Positions 45,621 to 54,316 of a stretch of 64,000 bases of DNA are shown in pieces (position 1 is the stretch's first letter; every line of letters starts with the position of its first letter). Source of the stretch: JAAZGD01 sp034003765 (GTDB lineage Bacteria; Bacillota; Clostridia; Peptostreptococcales; Anaerovoracaceae); contig JAVEXZ010000009.1 in assembly GCA_034003765.1 (NCBI GenBank), forward strand, positions 6,869 through 70,868. Reading direction: 5' to 3'. The notes beneath the pieces were generated by a model. It worked only from the letters and a program-made list of their open reading frames with translations, searched no databases and was not told the origin of the DNA. Made by a program: the position numbers and the translations under genes.

Positions 45621-46973
45621 TTAATATACGTAGCCATTTTCCCTTAAGAACTTCTTGAGATTATCATGGGCCCACATTATAGTGTTTGCGTATATGGGTT
45701 CGTAGCCACCTTTGTTTTCATTGGGTATCCCCATCTGATAGGCTGATAAGGCCCTGATTTGATCTCCCTTGTAGCCATCTAGCATCTGTGCGTAATACAT
45801 TGCTCCAAAGTCAATATTCTTTTTGGGGTCCAGTAGGTCATCTTTTGAAAGGCCATAACCCCTGCCTGTAGCCTCCATTATCTGCATCATTCCTGTAGCA
45901 CCTGCATGGCTCACTACATCCTTTCGAAACCTAGACTCACACTGGGATAAAGCCATAAGCCATTCAACCTCAATAGCGTTTTCCCTTGCTGCATTCTTGA
46001 AATAAAATGTGTACTCCTGAGCAACGCTAGGACGAATGTTTGGGTTTCTGGAACGAATATATTCCGCCAAACCCTGGTTAAATTTTGACTCTTTTTCACT
46101 CCAAAGTGACAGGGCTGTAATATCTGGTAATGTACTTATACAAAGTCCATAATTTGGATCAGCATAGACATCCCACTGAAAAACTGGGTCCTCCATCAAG
46201 GCTTTTATAGGGAGGTAAAATACCCCGTCATCTCCTTGAAGTGCTGGCAAGCCCAGCAAAGACATTCCACCTAAACCTTTAGGGTCTAATTTCTCCTTTG
46301 GAATCCCATGAAAAACTTGAACATCATATCTTTCTGTAACCCTTATGGATTCATCCCCTCTTTTTACCTCCTGAACTTCTAGCTGTTCTCTTACAGGTAT
46401 TTTTTTAGAGATGAAAATATAGGGTTCTTCTCTGCTAACCTTGTAGTCAAATCCCAGTATATCTCCTAGGGCTTCACTTACAGGAACATAGGCAGAATCA
46501 AGATAAATAAAGAAGGGGTTGTTGAGATAATAGTTCACAATTTTAGTACCATTAATGTTTATATCTCTAACATAAAACCGGGTTCCATCTTCTATCAGCA
46601 GATTTTCCTGTTCCTGGGGTCCTACAGAATTGGCAGTCAACATTACAACCACAAGGACAGCCAAGAGAACCAGACCCATTCTTAGAGTTAATACTAAGGT
46701 TTTCTTTGCAATATTTTTTTTGCTTGTTTTAGTGTCTGCCCCTAACTTTGTGCTTTTTTTAGTTTCTGGCACTGTATTCGTGTTTTCTTTCATATCTGTT
46801 CCTGTATCTGTATTTGTATTTGCTTTCATATCTGTTCCTGTATCTGTATCTGTATTTGCTTTCATATCTGTTCCTGTATCTGTATCTGTATTTGCTTTCA
46901 TATCTGTTCCTGTATCTGTATCTGTATTCGCTTTCATATCTGTTCCTGTATCTCTTTTCTTCTTTGTTTGCAT
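45621..46973 (-). CDS. membrane-anchored lytic transglycosylase with repeat N-terminus
   Basis: A 450-residue protein. Residues 1-62 are a cytoplasmic 12-residue repeat (KANTDTDTGTDM, about five copies). One membrane helix lies near residues 93-112. A middle domain resembles the copper-amine-oxidase-N/stalk type (IYLDSAYVPVSEAL). The C-terminal SLT domain has the catalytic Glu in ALSQCESRFRKD near residue 352, GATGMMQIMEATG and ALSAYQMG. It cleaves peptidoglycan with anhydro-sugar formation. The repeat is DNA-level as well, so length variation is likely. Confidence 0.9.
   Translation of the reverse strand: MQTKKKRDTGTDMKANTDTDTGTDMKANTDTDTGTDMKANTDTDTGTDMKANTNTDTGTDMKENTNTVPETKKSTKLGADTKTSKKNIAKKTLVLTLRMGLVLLAVLVVVMLTANSVGPQEQENLLIEDGTRFYVRDININGTKIVNYYLNNPFFIYLDSAYVPVSEALGDILGFDYKVSREEPYIFISKKIPVREQLEVQEVKRGDESIRVTERYDVQVFHGIPKEKLDPKGLGGMSLLGLPALQGDDGVFYLPIKALMEDPVFQWDVYADPNYGLCISTLPDITALSLWSEKESKFNQGLAEYIRSRNPNIRPSVAQEYTFYFKNAARENAIEVEWLMALSQCESRFRKDVVSHAGATGMMQIMEATGRGYGLSKDDLLDPKKNIDFGAMYYAQMLDGYKGDQIRALSAYQMGIPNENKGGYEPIYANTIMWAHDNLKKFLRENGYVY
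46775..46955. repeat. in-frame 36-bp tandem repeat in the transglycosylase gene
   Basis: A 36-base unit around TTTGCTTTCATATCTGTTCC repeats about five times with few differences, coding KANTDTDTGTDM on the minus strand. Because the unit is a multiple of three, gain or loss of copies keeps the frame. Confidence 0.92.
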
Positions 46974-47066
46974 TTATAGTCTCCTCCTCAAAGGTCTTCT
47001 TATTATACAAAACCCTAAAGAAAAAGTATATACCAAGGTCCTAAGGGAAAAGTATATACCAACTTC

Positions 47067-47095
47067 TTTGCAAAGCTATTTTTCGGTGCTATAAT
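47067..47095 (+). promoter_or_regulatory. promoter giving a probable leaderless MFS transcript
   Basis: TTTGCA (47067-47072), 17-base spacer and consensus TATAAT (47090-47095) preceded by TGC. The predicted start of transcription falls on or next to the GTG at 47103. No ribosome binding site is present. Confidence 0.6.
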
Positions 47096-47102
47096 TGCTT
47101 TC

Positions 47103-48329
47103 GTGGGTAATATGAATGAAACGGTGAAAATATGGGGCCGAGAGATTCAAAAGGATCTTCTGGTTTTCCTCATTATAAGTGTCTTGCTTGGTGTTGTAAG
47201 TGCAGTGGAAGCCACCTCTTTAAACAATAGGCTCTATGAAGATTTGGACTTTACTGTTATGCAAAGAGCAATGCTAGAAACCCCTCGAGAACTTCCAGGG
47301 CTTTTAAGCGTTGTTATTATTGGATTTATGAACTCCCTGGGAGACATTAAAATTGCTGCTGTGGCAAATATTGTGGGAGGCTTCGGACTCCTTCTTTTTG
47401 GCATGGCTCCTAACCAATTTTCTTTTATACTAATTACCTTGGTAATATACTCTACTGGTCAGCACCTATATCTTCCATTAACCAACACCATTGCCATGAC
47501 CTTTGCCAGTGGTGAAAACTATGGCCAGCGCCTAGGACAGGTTCAAAGCTTAGGAAGTATTTCAATTATTGTTGCTGCCGCCCTTCTTTACTTGCTATAT
47601 AAACTCTTTGATGTAAGCTATCAAACGGTTTTCACCATTTCTGGGATCGCAATGTTACTGGCTGGTTTTCTGTTTTTGGTTTTAGACAAGGGTGGAAGCC
47701 GGGGAAAGACTGTTGCCCGAAGAAAATTTATAGTGAGACGGGAGTTCAAGCTTTACTATATACTTGCCACCATTAACGGAGCAAGAAAACAAATTACCAT
47801 TACATTTGTACCTTGGCTTTTGATAGACACCTTCCAGCAACCTGTAACCACTATTACTGCCCTCTTCTTTGTGGTTTGCATTCTCAATGTATTCTTTAAG
47901 CCTTGGTTCGGCAAGCTAATTGATAGAAAGGGTGAGCGCACTGCCCTTCAACTTGAGTCTATAGTAATGTTTGTTGCTTGTCTGGGCTTTGCCTTTGCTA
48001 AAACAATCTTTTCCCCACAGGTGGCTTTGATTGTAGTTTTTCTCTGCTATATAATTGATAAACTAATGGAATCTGCCTCGATGGCAAGGGCCACTTACGT
48101 AAGGAAGCTTTCTAAGGAGCCTTCCGATGTAGCAAGAACCTTGGCTACAGGCCAAAGCCTTGACCATGCCATCTCTATGATGATTCCACTTTTGGCTGGC
48201 TATGTATGGTATTCCAATGGCCTTAATGGTTATGTGTATGTATTTTTAGGTGCCCTAGTAATCTCCTGGATCAATTTTTATGTAGCTAGCAAAATCCCCA
48301 AAAAAGCAAATAGGCAACCAGTAAATTGA
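47103..48329 (+). CDS. major facilitator superfamily transporter
   Basis: A 408-residue membrane protein with about twelve helices. A loop near residues 270-285 (FGKLIDRKGERTALQLES) matches the MFS cytoplasmic DRxGRR-type motif. Substrate unknown. The GTG at 47103 is taken as start because it sits at the predicted transcription start; an ATG three codons later also has no Shine-Dalgarno sequence. Confidence 0.82.
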   Translation: MGNMNETVKIWGREIQKDLLVFLIISVLLGVVSAVEATSLNNRLYEDLDFTVMQRAMLETPRELPGLLSVVIIGFMNSLGDIKIAAVANIVGGFGLLLFGMAPNQFSFILITLVIYSTGQHLYLPLTNTIAMTFASGENYGQRLGQVQSLGSISIIVAAALLYLLYKLFDVSYQTVFTISGIAMLLAGFLFLVLDKGGSRGKTVARRKFIVRREFKLYYILATINGARKQITITFVPWLLIDTFQQPVTTITALFFVVCILNVFFKPWFGKLIDRKGERTALQLESIVMFVACLGFAFAKTIFSPQVALIVVFLCYIIDKLMESASMARATYVRKLSKEPSDVARTLATGQSLDHAISMMIPLLAGYVWYSNGLNGYVYVFLGALVISWINFYVASKIPKKANRQPVN

Positions 48330-48682
48330 TGACCTGAACAAACCACTCTTCCCTGACATACTGCGAAACTTATAAACTCAGTACATGCAAAGTTAAACAT
48401 AAATCTCAGCTATTATAAACACTGTTAATTGATCTATCCTTTTGAAAAAATATTAGCAAATTGGCAATTTGCATATCCCATTAAATAAAACCCCGAGAAT
48501 AGAAATGTTCCGAGGTTTAAGCTACTACTATGCATATCCAAACACTTATATATTTCCTGAATTCTCCAAAATTTTGCCTAAAGCTCATGTCAAGTTGCCA
48601 GATTCCTTGTAAGTTTACCCAACTCTCTGTTTAGTTTGCTCAAAATATCTAGCGTTTTCTTCAAAATATTATAATAAGCAGT
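48330..48682. other. intergenic region with a perfect palindrome
   Basis: About 350 AT-rich bases between convergent genes. GCAAATTG-G-CAATTTGC (48456-48472) is a perfect 8+8 palindrome, and an imperfect hairpin AACCCCGAGAA/TTCCGAGGTT (about 48489-48518) may be a terminator. No gene recognised. Confidence 0.5.
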
Positions 48683-48964
48683 TTATCCTTTTTCATGAAG
48701 AATCTTTACAAGGCCCACATCTACCGCCCCATCAATTTCATCATAAACACGCTTGGCCATAGTCTCATCAAATCCGCTGCAAAGTTCAATCAATATAACT
48801 CCCTTTGCTACCAAATCTTTTGCAACTTGGCAAGCCTCTTCTACAGAACTAACTCCTATCATGTAGTTGGTCAAGTCTGAAGAATCAATCTCTGTGAAAT
48901 GATCATTTTTGTTTAGCCCTGGGGTTAAAACAATGTAAGCACACAATTCTTTAACCATCTTCAT
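48683..48964 (-). CDS. DUF6506-type small protein
   Basis: A 93-residue protein with an alternating strand/helix pattern, SSVEEACQVAKDLVAKGVILIELCSGF and DVGLVKILHEKG. I place it in the DUF6506 family by resemblance; the function is unknown. The start is either this ATG, which is very close to AGGAGG, or the ATG at 48958 with better spacing. It lies 31 bases behind pgi. Confidence 0.65.
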   Translation of the reverse strand: MKMVKELCAYIVLTPGLNKNDHFTEIDSSDLTNYMIGVSSVEEACQVAKDLVAKGVILIELCSGFDETMAKRVYDEIDGAVDVGLVKILHEKG

Positions 48965-48995
48965 TCTCCTCCTTAATCTAGATCGGATATTTATC

Positions 48996-50255
48996 CTATT
49001 TCTCCAGTTCTTTTTTCATTTCTGCCTTGTAGGCCTCTACTCCTGGTTGGTTAAAGGGGTCAACCCCCATAAGGCTAGCGGTGATAGCGCAGGTTGTTTG
49101 GAAGAAGTAAAACAGCTGGCCCAAAATCCTGGGGCTCATACTGGGAATATTTATTTTCACCATGGGAACCCCTCTTTGCTGGTGGGCATTCATAACCCCT
49201 TGAAGGGCTGCACGATTAATCTGGTTCATGGTTTTTCCCTCAATGCCTGCCATGGAAGGGTCTTCATCAGAAGGAAGCAGGACATCTCCAGGGGGATTTT
49301 CTAAATCTAATATGGTCTCAAAAAAGATGGGGCTGCCTCCTTGAAGAAATTGCCCCATGCTATGTAAGTCCGTTGTAAATCCCAGGGAAGCAGGAAACAA
49401 TCCCGTGTCGTCTTTGCCTTCGCTTTCCCCAAAAAGTTGCTTGAGCCATTCTGCGAAATATTGAAACAAGGGCTCGTAGCTTTCAAATATTTCAATTTCT
49501 TTGCCCTTTTGGAGCATAAGATAGCGAAGTATTGCATAGTCTGGTAAGGCATGATCCCAACCAGAATCACAGGCCACTTCATAGGCTCCCAGCAGGATCT
49601 GTTTTACGGGTATTCCCACAACTGCCATGGGCAATAGTCCTACAGCTGTTAATACAGAGTATCTACCCCCTATATTTTTAGGTATAGAAAAATGAAGATA
49701 GTCCTTGCTGCGGCACTCTTGGCAGAGGACACCTTCCTCCTCATCGGTTACAGCAAATATTCTCTTGGCAGCTTCCGCCTCTCCATACTTATTTATCAAG
49801 GCTTCCTTGAGTATAGAAAAGGCCAAGCGAGGCTCTATTGTTGTTCCTGATTTTGAAATCACGCAAATGCAAGTCTCTTTTTCATAGACTTCTTCTAATA
49901 GTTTTTGGTGCTGGGTACCACTAAGGTTATTGCCAGCATAACGAATTTCGGGATAACCAGGCTCAATTCCCAGGGCCTCAATGGCTGCCCGAGCCCCAAG
50001 GTAAGAACCCCCAATGCCCACAACCACAAATAACTTGCACCGGCTTTGAATAGCCAGGGCTAGGGTTTCAATTCTCTCTACTTCCTCCATAAAATCAGAG
50101 TCTTCTTTTGCAAATTCTAGGGGCAAGGAAACCCAGCCAGTAAAATCTTTTTCACCCTTCCAAAGGCTTTCTAAGATCTCATCCACTCTAGGTTTTAGCG
50201 CTTCATATTCCTCTTTTTCTAGGGTTCCTTTTGAGCAATCGATTCGAATATCCAT
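48996..50255 (-). CDS. pgi: glucose-6-phosphate isomerase
   Basis: A 419-residue SIS-domain isomerase of glycolysis. Motifs are VGIGGSYLGARAAIEAL near residue 79, ISKSGTTIEPRLAF near 134, GGRYSVLTAVGLLPMAVVG near 200, and the C-terminal FNQPGVEAYK near 405. It is a little shorter than most Bacillota homologues. An AGGAGAAG site precedes the ATG. A short repeat separates it from the upstream CapD-like gene. Confidence 0.96.
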   Translation of the reverse strand: MDIRIDCSKGTLEKEEYEALKPRVDEILESLWKGEKDFTGWVSLPLEFAKEDSDFMEEVERIETLALAIQSRCKLFVVVGIGGSYLGARAAIEALGIEPGYPEIRYAGNNLSGTQHQKLLEEVYEKETCICVISKSGTTIEPRLAFSILKEALINKYGEAEAAKRIFAVTDEEEGVLCQECRSKDYLHFSIPKNIGGRYSVLTAVGLLPMAVVGIPVKQILLGAYEVACDSGWDHALPDYAILRYLMLQKGKEIEIFESYEPLFQYFAEWLKQLFGESEGKDDTGLFPASLGFTTDLHSMGQFLQGGSPIFFETILDLENPPGDVLLPSDEDPSMAGIEGKTMNQINRAALQGVMNAHQQRGVPMVKINIPSMSPRILGQLFYFFQTTCAITASLMGVDPFNQPGVEAYKAEMKKELEK

Positions 50256-50280
50256 TTTCTTCTCCTGCCTTTTTTGTCAG

Positions 50281-50361
50281 TAACCGTTTTTGTTTCTAGC
50301 AACCGCTTTTGTTTCTACCACCGTTTTTTCTAGTAAACGTTTTTGTTTCTAGTGACCGTTT
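50281..50361. repeat. tandem array, about 19-bp unit, overlapping the 3' end of the CapD-like gene
   Basis: On the minus strand AACGGTCACTAGAAACAAA is followed by four variants. The first unit includes the last codons and TAG stop of the gene at 50349 (GGT CAC TAG). Confidence 0.85.
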
Positions 50362-52253
50362 CCATTGGGAGTATAGTTAGGCACCATTTCATGGAGCCAT
50401 TCTTTTATTTCTTTGTCTCCTAGACAGCAGAGCTCATTTACCCTCTCATCTAGGCGGTTTTCGGTTTTCACCATATCTTTTAGTTCCTCACGGGCTTCTA
50501 AGGGATGGCCCACATAAATTTTGTCATGAGAAGTCTTCTCAACCCCTTCTTCATCTAAAAGAAGCTCTTCGAAAAGTTTTTCTCCAGGCCTAAGACCCGT
50601 AACAACAATATCAATATCAACATCTGGAACATATCCTGATAGGCGAATTACATTCTCAGCTAGATCCATTATTCGAACAGGCTCTCCCATATCCAAAACA
50701 AATATTTCCCCCCCCTTTGCCATGGCCCCTGTTTGGATTACCAACTGAACAGCCTCGGGAATAGTCATAAAGTATCGGGTAATATCTGGGTGGGTTACAG
50801 TAACTGGCCCACCACTTTCGATTTGTTTTCTAAATATAGGAATAACAGAACCATTGGATCCAAGAACATTTCCAAACCTAACTGCGGAAAAGCTGACCTT
50901 GGAAGTCCCCCGACTTTTTTCCTGGAGGATCATCTCGGCAACCCTCTTTGTTGCCCCCATTATATTGGTTGGGTTCACAGCCTTATCCGTTGAAATCATG
51001 ACAAATTTCGTTACTGCAAATTCTTCAGACAAGTCCATTACATTCTTGCTACCCAAAATATTGTTAAGCAAGGCTTCTTTGGGGTTTTGCTCCATTAGGG
51101 GAACATGCTTATGGGCGGCTGCATGAAAAACTACATGAGGTCTGTATTTTTCAAAGACTTCCCTCATCCTGTCCTTGCTTCTCACAGACCCTATAACCAC
51201 TTCGAACTCTAAGTCGGTAAAGGCCTGTTTCATTTCGTTTAAAAGTTCAAAAACCGTATTTTCATATATGTCTAGGGCAATTAGTTTTCTAGGCTTAAAT
51301 GTGGCAATCTGTCGGCAAAGCTCGCTGCCAATGGACCCACCACCCCCTGTAACCATAACAATCTGATCAGATAGGTAGCCAGAAATTTCTCTGATGTTTA
51401 TTTTAACTGGTTCTCTTCCCAAGAGGTCTTCTATATCAACATCCCTAAGTTTGGAAATACTCACAGTTTCATTAATCAAGTCTATTAGGCTAGGCAGGAT
51501 TTTAATCTTTGCCCGGGTTTTATTGCATTCATTTACAATCTCTTGAATCACTTTTCTGCTAGCCGATGGAATAGCTACAATGATTTCCGTGATCCCGTAC
51601 TTTCTTGCCATAAGACGAATACTACTAACATCGCCTACTACCTTAACCCCATTAATACGGCTTCCCAATTTGGAAGGATTGTCATCAATTACTATCACGG
51701 GTTTTTTACCGTATTCTGGATGTTGCTTCATCTCCCTTATCATGGAAGCCCCCGCATCTCCAGCACCTATAATCATTACCTTGGAAACATGGCTACCCAT
51801 TAAGTTATGGCGGCCCAATGAAAACACTGTGCTGTTAAAGGCCCCTGGAGTTCTCATGCTTCTTATAATTCGATAAAATATTCTTGACCCCCCTACAAGA
51901 ACCATAATTAAGAGGCCAGCAATAATATATATGCTGCGAGGTACCGCCTGCTGTGTAAATGTCATGTATCCTAGAATCAGAAATTCTGAAGCCAAGGCTG
52001 CCAGTACTATTTTTACAAGCTCCTGGGTTCCTGCATAACGCCACATACTGGTGTAAATCCCTAGAGTCCCAAAACAAGCAAGGGTTATTAGGGTTATAGG
52101 GGCAATGTTGCTAGCATAAACTGCAAACCATATTTCAAACTGGGTGCCGTCAACCTCAAACTCAAAGCGCAAAAGGTAAGCCCCAATGTAGGCAATGTTA
52201 ATTATCAACATATCCAAAATTACCAGCAGGGTTATTCTAATTGGTTTTGCCAT
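50349..52253 (-). CDS. CapD/FlaA1-family membrane nucleotide-sugar dehydratase/epimerase
   Basis: About 634 residues. The first 150 residues hold four membrane helices, followed by a Rossmann-like domain (MIIGAGDAGASMIREM near 150), then an extended SDR catalytic domain from about 280 (MVTGGGGSIGSELCRQI; catalytic-type MGATKRVAEMI; PGEKLFEEL). Family enzymes make UDP-sugar precursors for capsule or cell-surface glycan. The start is taken at MAKPIRITLL; a TTG two codons earlier with AGAGG upstream, or a TTG at 52307, are alternatives. It lies between two repeat arrays. Confidence 0.9.
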   Translation of the reverse strand: MAKPIRITLLVILDMLIINIAYIGAYLLRFEFEVDGTQFEIWFAVYASNIAPITLITLACFGTLGIYTSMWRYAGTQELVKIVLAALASEFLILGYMTFTQQAVPRSIYIIAGLLIMVLVGGSRIFYRIIRSMRTPGAFNSTVFSLGRHNLMGSHVSKVMIIGAGDAGASMIREMKQHPEYGKKPVIVIDDNPSKLGSRINGVKVVGDVSSIRLMARKYGITEIIVAIPSASRKVIQEIVNECNKTRAKIKILPSLIDLINETVSISKLRDVDIEDLLGREPVKINIREISGYLSDQIVMVTGGGGSIGSELCRQIATFKPRKLIALDIYENTVFELLNEMKQAFTDLEFEVVIGSVRSKDRMREVFEKYRPHVVFHAAAHKHVPLMEQNPKEALLNNILGSKNVMDLSEEFAVTKFVMISTDKAVNPTNIMGATKRVAEMILQEKSRGTSKVSFSAVRFGNVLGSNGSVIPIFRKQIESGGPVTVTHPDITRYFMTIPEAVQLVIQTGAMAKGGEIFVLDMGEPVRIMDLAENVIRLSGYVPDVDIDIVVTGLRPGEKLFEELLLDEEGVEKTSHDKIYVGHPLEAREELKDMVKTENRLDERVNELCCLGDKEIKEWLHEMVPNYTPNGNGH

Positions 52254-52295
52254 TTTCAAATACGTTCCTCTCTTTTGTTTTATTTTCTTAACAGC

Positions 52296-52690
52296 CGACT
52301 TCTCCAAACACTCAGTCTTTCTTGGCCTCTTGTCTTGTCTCCACCACAGCGGACTTCACCAAACACTCAGCTTTTCTTGGCCTCTTGTCTTGTCTCCACC
52401 ACAGCGGACTTCACCAAACACTCAGCTTTTCTTGGCCTCTTGTCTTGTCTCCACCACAGCGGACTTCACCAAACACTCAGTCTTTCTTGGCCTCTTGTCT
52501 TGTCTCCACCACAGCGGACTTTACCAAANNNNNNNNNNNNNNNNNNNNNNNNNNNNNNNNNNNNNNNNNNNNNNNNNNNNNNNNNNNNNNNNNNNNNNNN
52601 NNNNNNNNNNNNNNNNNNNNNNNNNNNNACCAAACACTCAGTCTTTCTTGGCCTCTTGTCTTGTCTCCACCACAGCGGACTTTACCAAAA
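52296..52690. repeat. tandem array, 55-bp unit, more than five copies, with assembly gap
   Basis: CTTGGCCTC recurs at 52321, 52376, 52431 and 52486 (55-base steps) and once after the gap. The first, divergent unit overlaps sequence just before or at the start of the CapD-like gene. The array fills the gap between that gene and the trypsin-fold gene. Open frames in it are repeat by-products. Confidence 0.95.
52529..52628. other. assembly gap (100 N)
   Basis: Exactly 100 N within the 55-bp array; the true copy number is unknown. Confidence 0.95.
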
Positions 52691-52735
52691 GCACAGCTTT
52701 TCACTTTTTCTTCTTCTCTTTGTTACTTTATCAAA

Positions 52736-53635
52736 TTAGTTGAGCTTATCTTCCACTTCGGGCTCTGTTGCCAGGGCCAGTAAATTATCTGCCTCTTGTA
52801 TCTTTTCCAAGCTCTGGGGTTCCTCAGGAACATTCGTTGTATAAGTGACCTTTTCTTTTCTCATGAACTCCTTTATCCTATCCACGTGGATACACATACC
52901 GAAGTTTAGGTGGCTTACACCGCTATACATGCCATAGACCACTCCATTTTCATCAAAGAGAGGTCCCCCCTCTTGTCCACGAAAACCTGGCGTCACCAGC
53001 TCTATTCCCACGATACCATCAGGGCCTCCAACCAGCCTACTTACCATTCCGCTTAATGGAAAACGTGGCATAGTAGAACGACCTTCTTTTGTCCATTGGA
53101 TATTGTCCGTCTCTATATCATATTCGAAATTCTTGAATTCAGGAAAAGGAAAGCCGAGGCGACAAAGGGTTTTCCCAGGCTTTAAGTCCTGGCTGTTTCC
53201 AGAAAAAACCGCTACATTTTGGTAGCCCAAACTGTTAAAGCCCTCAAAGTGAACTAGGGCTAGGTCCAGCTTGGGATGGAGTTTGCAAGTTACTCCCTTT
53301 ATTACATCAACACAACCCACAAAGTTAACCTTTAATTGGGCCACTGCATCCGAATTATATTGGAACAACTCCTCCAGCTGCTTTACTCCTTGCTCAAAGT
53401 GAAAACCTGAAGGGATTAGTTTTTTCTTATCCAAGAATTCAGCATATTTTTTATCAATATTCCCCGCATCCAGGATCATTTTGGCAACGCCTTTAGATGT
53501 TACTGCCCACCCATCATTATTAACAAAAAAGAGTGTGGCAGAACCTGGGCTCACCTCTGACGTTCCATATTTTCTCATAATCGTAAAAATAGGCCGAGTG
53601 TATCCCCCCACCCGCTCTATAGCATCTACAAACAT
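52736..53635 (-). CDS. trypsin-fold protein lacking catalytic His and Ser
   Basis: A 299-residue protein with the layout of an HtrA/trypsin-like protease domain, without signal peptide or membrane helix. Where a protease has TAAHV, this has GWAVTSKGVAK near residue 50. The Asp loop LDLALVHFEGF is kept near 143. The nucleophile loop GNSGGP is replaced by RGQEGGPLFDENGVVYGMY near 232, so Ser is Glu. It is probably an inactive binding or scaffold protein. AGGAGG precedes the ATG. Upstream is the divergent desulfoferrodoxin gene. Confidence 0.8.
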   Translation of the reverse strand: MFVDAIERVGGYTRPIFTIMRKYGTSEVSPGSATLFFVNNDGWAVTSKGVAKMILDAGNIDKKYAEFLDKKKLIPSGFHFEQGVKQLEELFQYNSDAVAQLKVNFVGCVDVIKGVTCKLHPKLDLALVHFEGFNSLGYQNVAVFSGNSQDLKPGKTLCRLGFPFPEFKNFEYDIETDNIQWTKEGRSTMPRFPLSGMVSRLVGGPDGIVGIELVTPGFRGQEGGPLFDENGVVYGMYSGVSHLNFGMCIHVDRIKEFMRKEKVTYTTNVPEEPQSLEKIQEADNLLALATEPEVEDKLN

Positions 53636-53789
53636 AGTTACCTCCTGTCATTCTTTATGAAATTATACCATAGGCCTCCATAAATAAAAAGAAGATGATA
53701 TGTTTAATCCTACCTAGCCTAGGGCATAAATACATTTAGATTGAGTTAAATCATATAATTATAAATTCTAATAATATTGGAGGTAAAAA

Positions 53790-54170
53790 ATGGGTAATGA
53801 ACTAAAATTTTTCAGGTGTGAACATTGTGGGAATATTATTTATTTCCTTCACGATTCAGGAGTAACTGTTCAGTGCTGTGGTGATGATATGGGTATGATT
53901 GAGCCCCAAACTGCAGATTCTGCAGGTGAAAAACATGTACCAGTGGTTACACAGGATGGGAACAAGGTAAATGTTAGAGTTGGATCTGTAGACCATCCAA
54001 TGGAACAAAAACACTATATTGAATTCATAGTATTGCTAACAGAAAAGACGGTTCAGATTGCTTATTTGAAGCCTGGTGAAGAACCTGCAGCAGATTTTGC
54101 ACTCCTAGATGGAGACAAGGTTGTTACAGCTTACGAATATTGCAACATCCATAGTCTTTGGAAGTCATAA
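53790..54170 (+). CDS. dfx: desulfoferrodoxin (superoxide reductase)
   Basis: A 126-residue two-domain protein reducing superoxide to peroxide in anaerobes. The N-terminal desulforedoxin domain has iron ligands FRCEHCG and the later CCGDD pair. The C-terminal superoxide-reductase centre has EKHVPVV, HPMEQKHYIEFI and CNIHSLWK supplying the four His and one Cys. TTGGAGG precedes the ATG. It is monocistronic, with a terminator. Confidence 0.97.
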   Translation: MGNELKFFRCEHCGNIIYFLHDSGVTVQCCGDDMGMIEPQTADSAGEKHVPVVTQDGNKVNVRVGSVDHPMEQKHYIEFIVLLTEKTVQIAYLKPGEEPAADFALLDGDKVVTAYEYCNIHSLWKS

Positions 54171-54200
54171 AATAGCCATCAACATTTCCACATAATAGAA

Positions 54201-54246
54201 GATACCCCGGACTTATGGATTATTCCCTAATTCGGGGTATTTTCTT
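54201..54246 (+). terminator. terminator after desulfoferrodoxin gene
   Basis: ATACCCCG pairs with CGGGGTAT, with a partly paired loop, followed by TTTTC. Confidence 0.8.
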
Positions 54247-54316
54247 GATTTCAAGACCTCTTTGCCGTATAGTATAGCTAATCATTTATCGGAAAATGGA
54301 TTGGAGAGATTTATTC

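Noticed and set aside
46630..47094. Plus-strand frame with VFAFISVPVSVS repeats
   Set aside because: It is the reverse reading of the KANTDTDTGTDM coding repeat of the transglycosylase.
5542..52690. Regular repeats of 34-55 bp as possible CRISPR arrays
   Set aside because: Units are directly adjacent with no unique spacers, and no cas gene is present.
52195..52783. Several overlapping open frames across the 55-bp array
   Set aside because: All three plus-strand frames are open because 55-bp steps rotate the frame; they run through the assembly gap and have no start signals.
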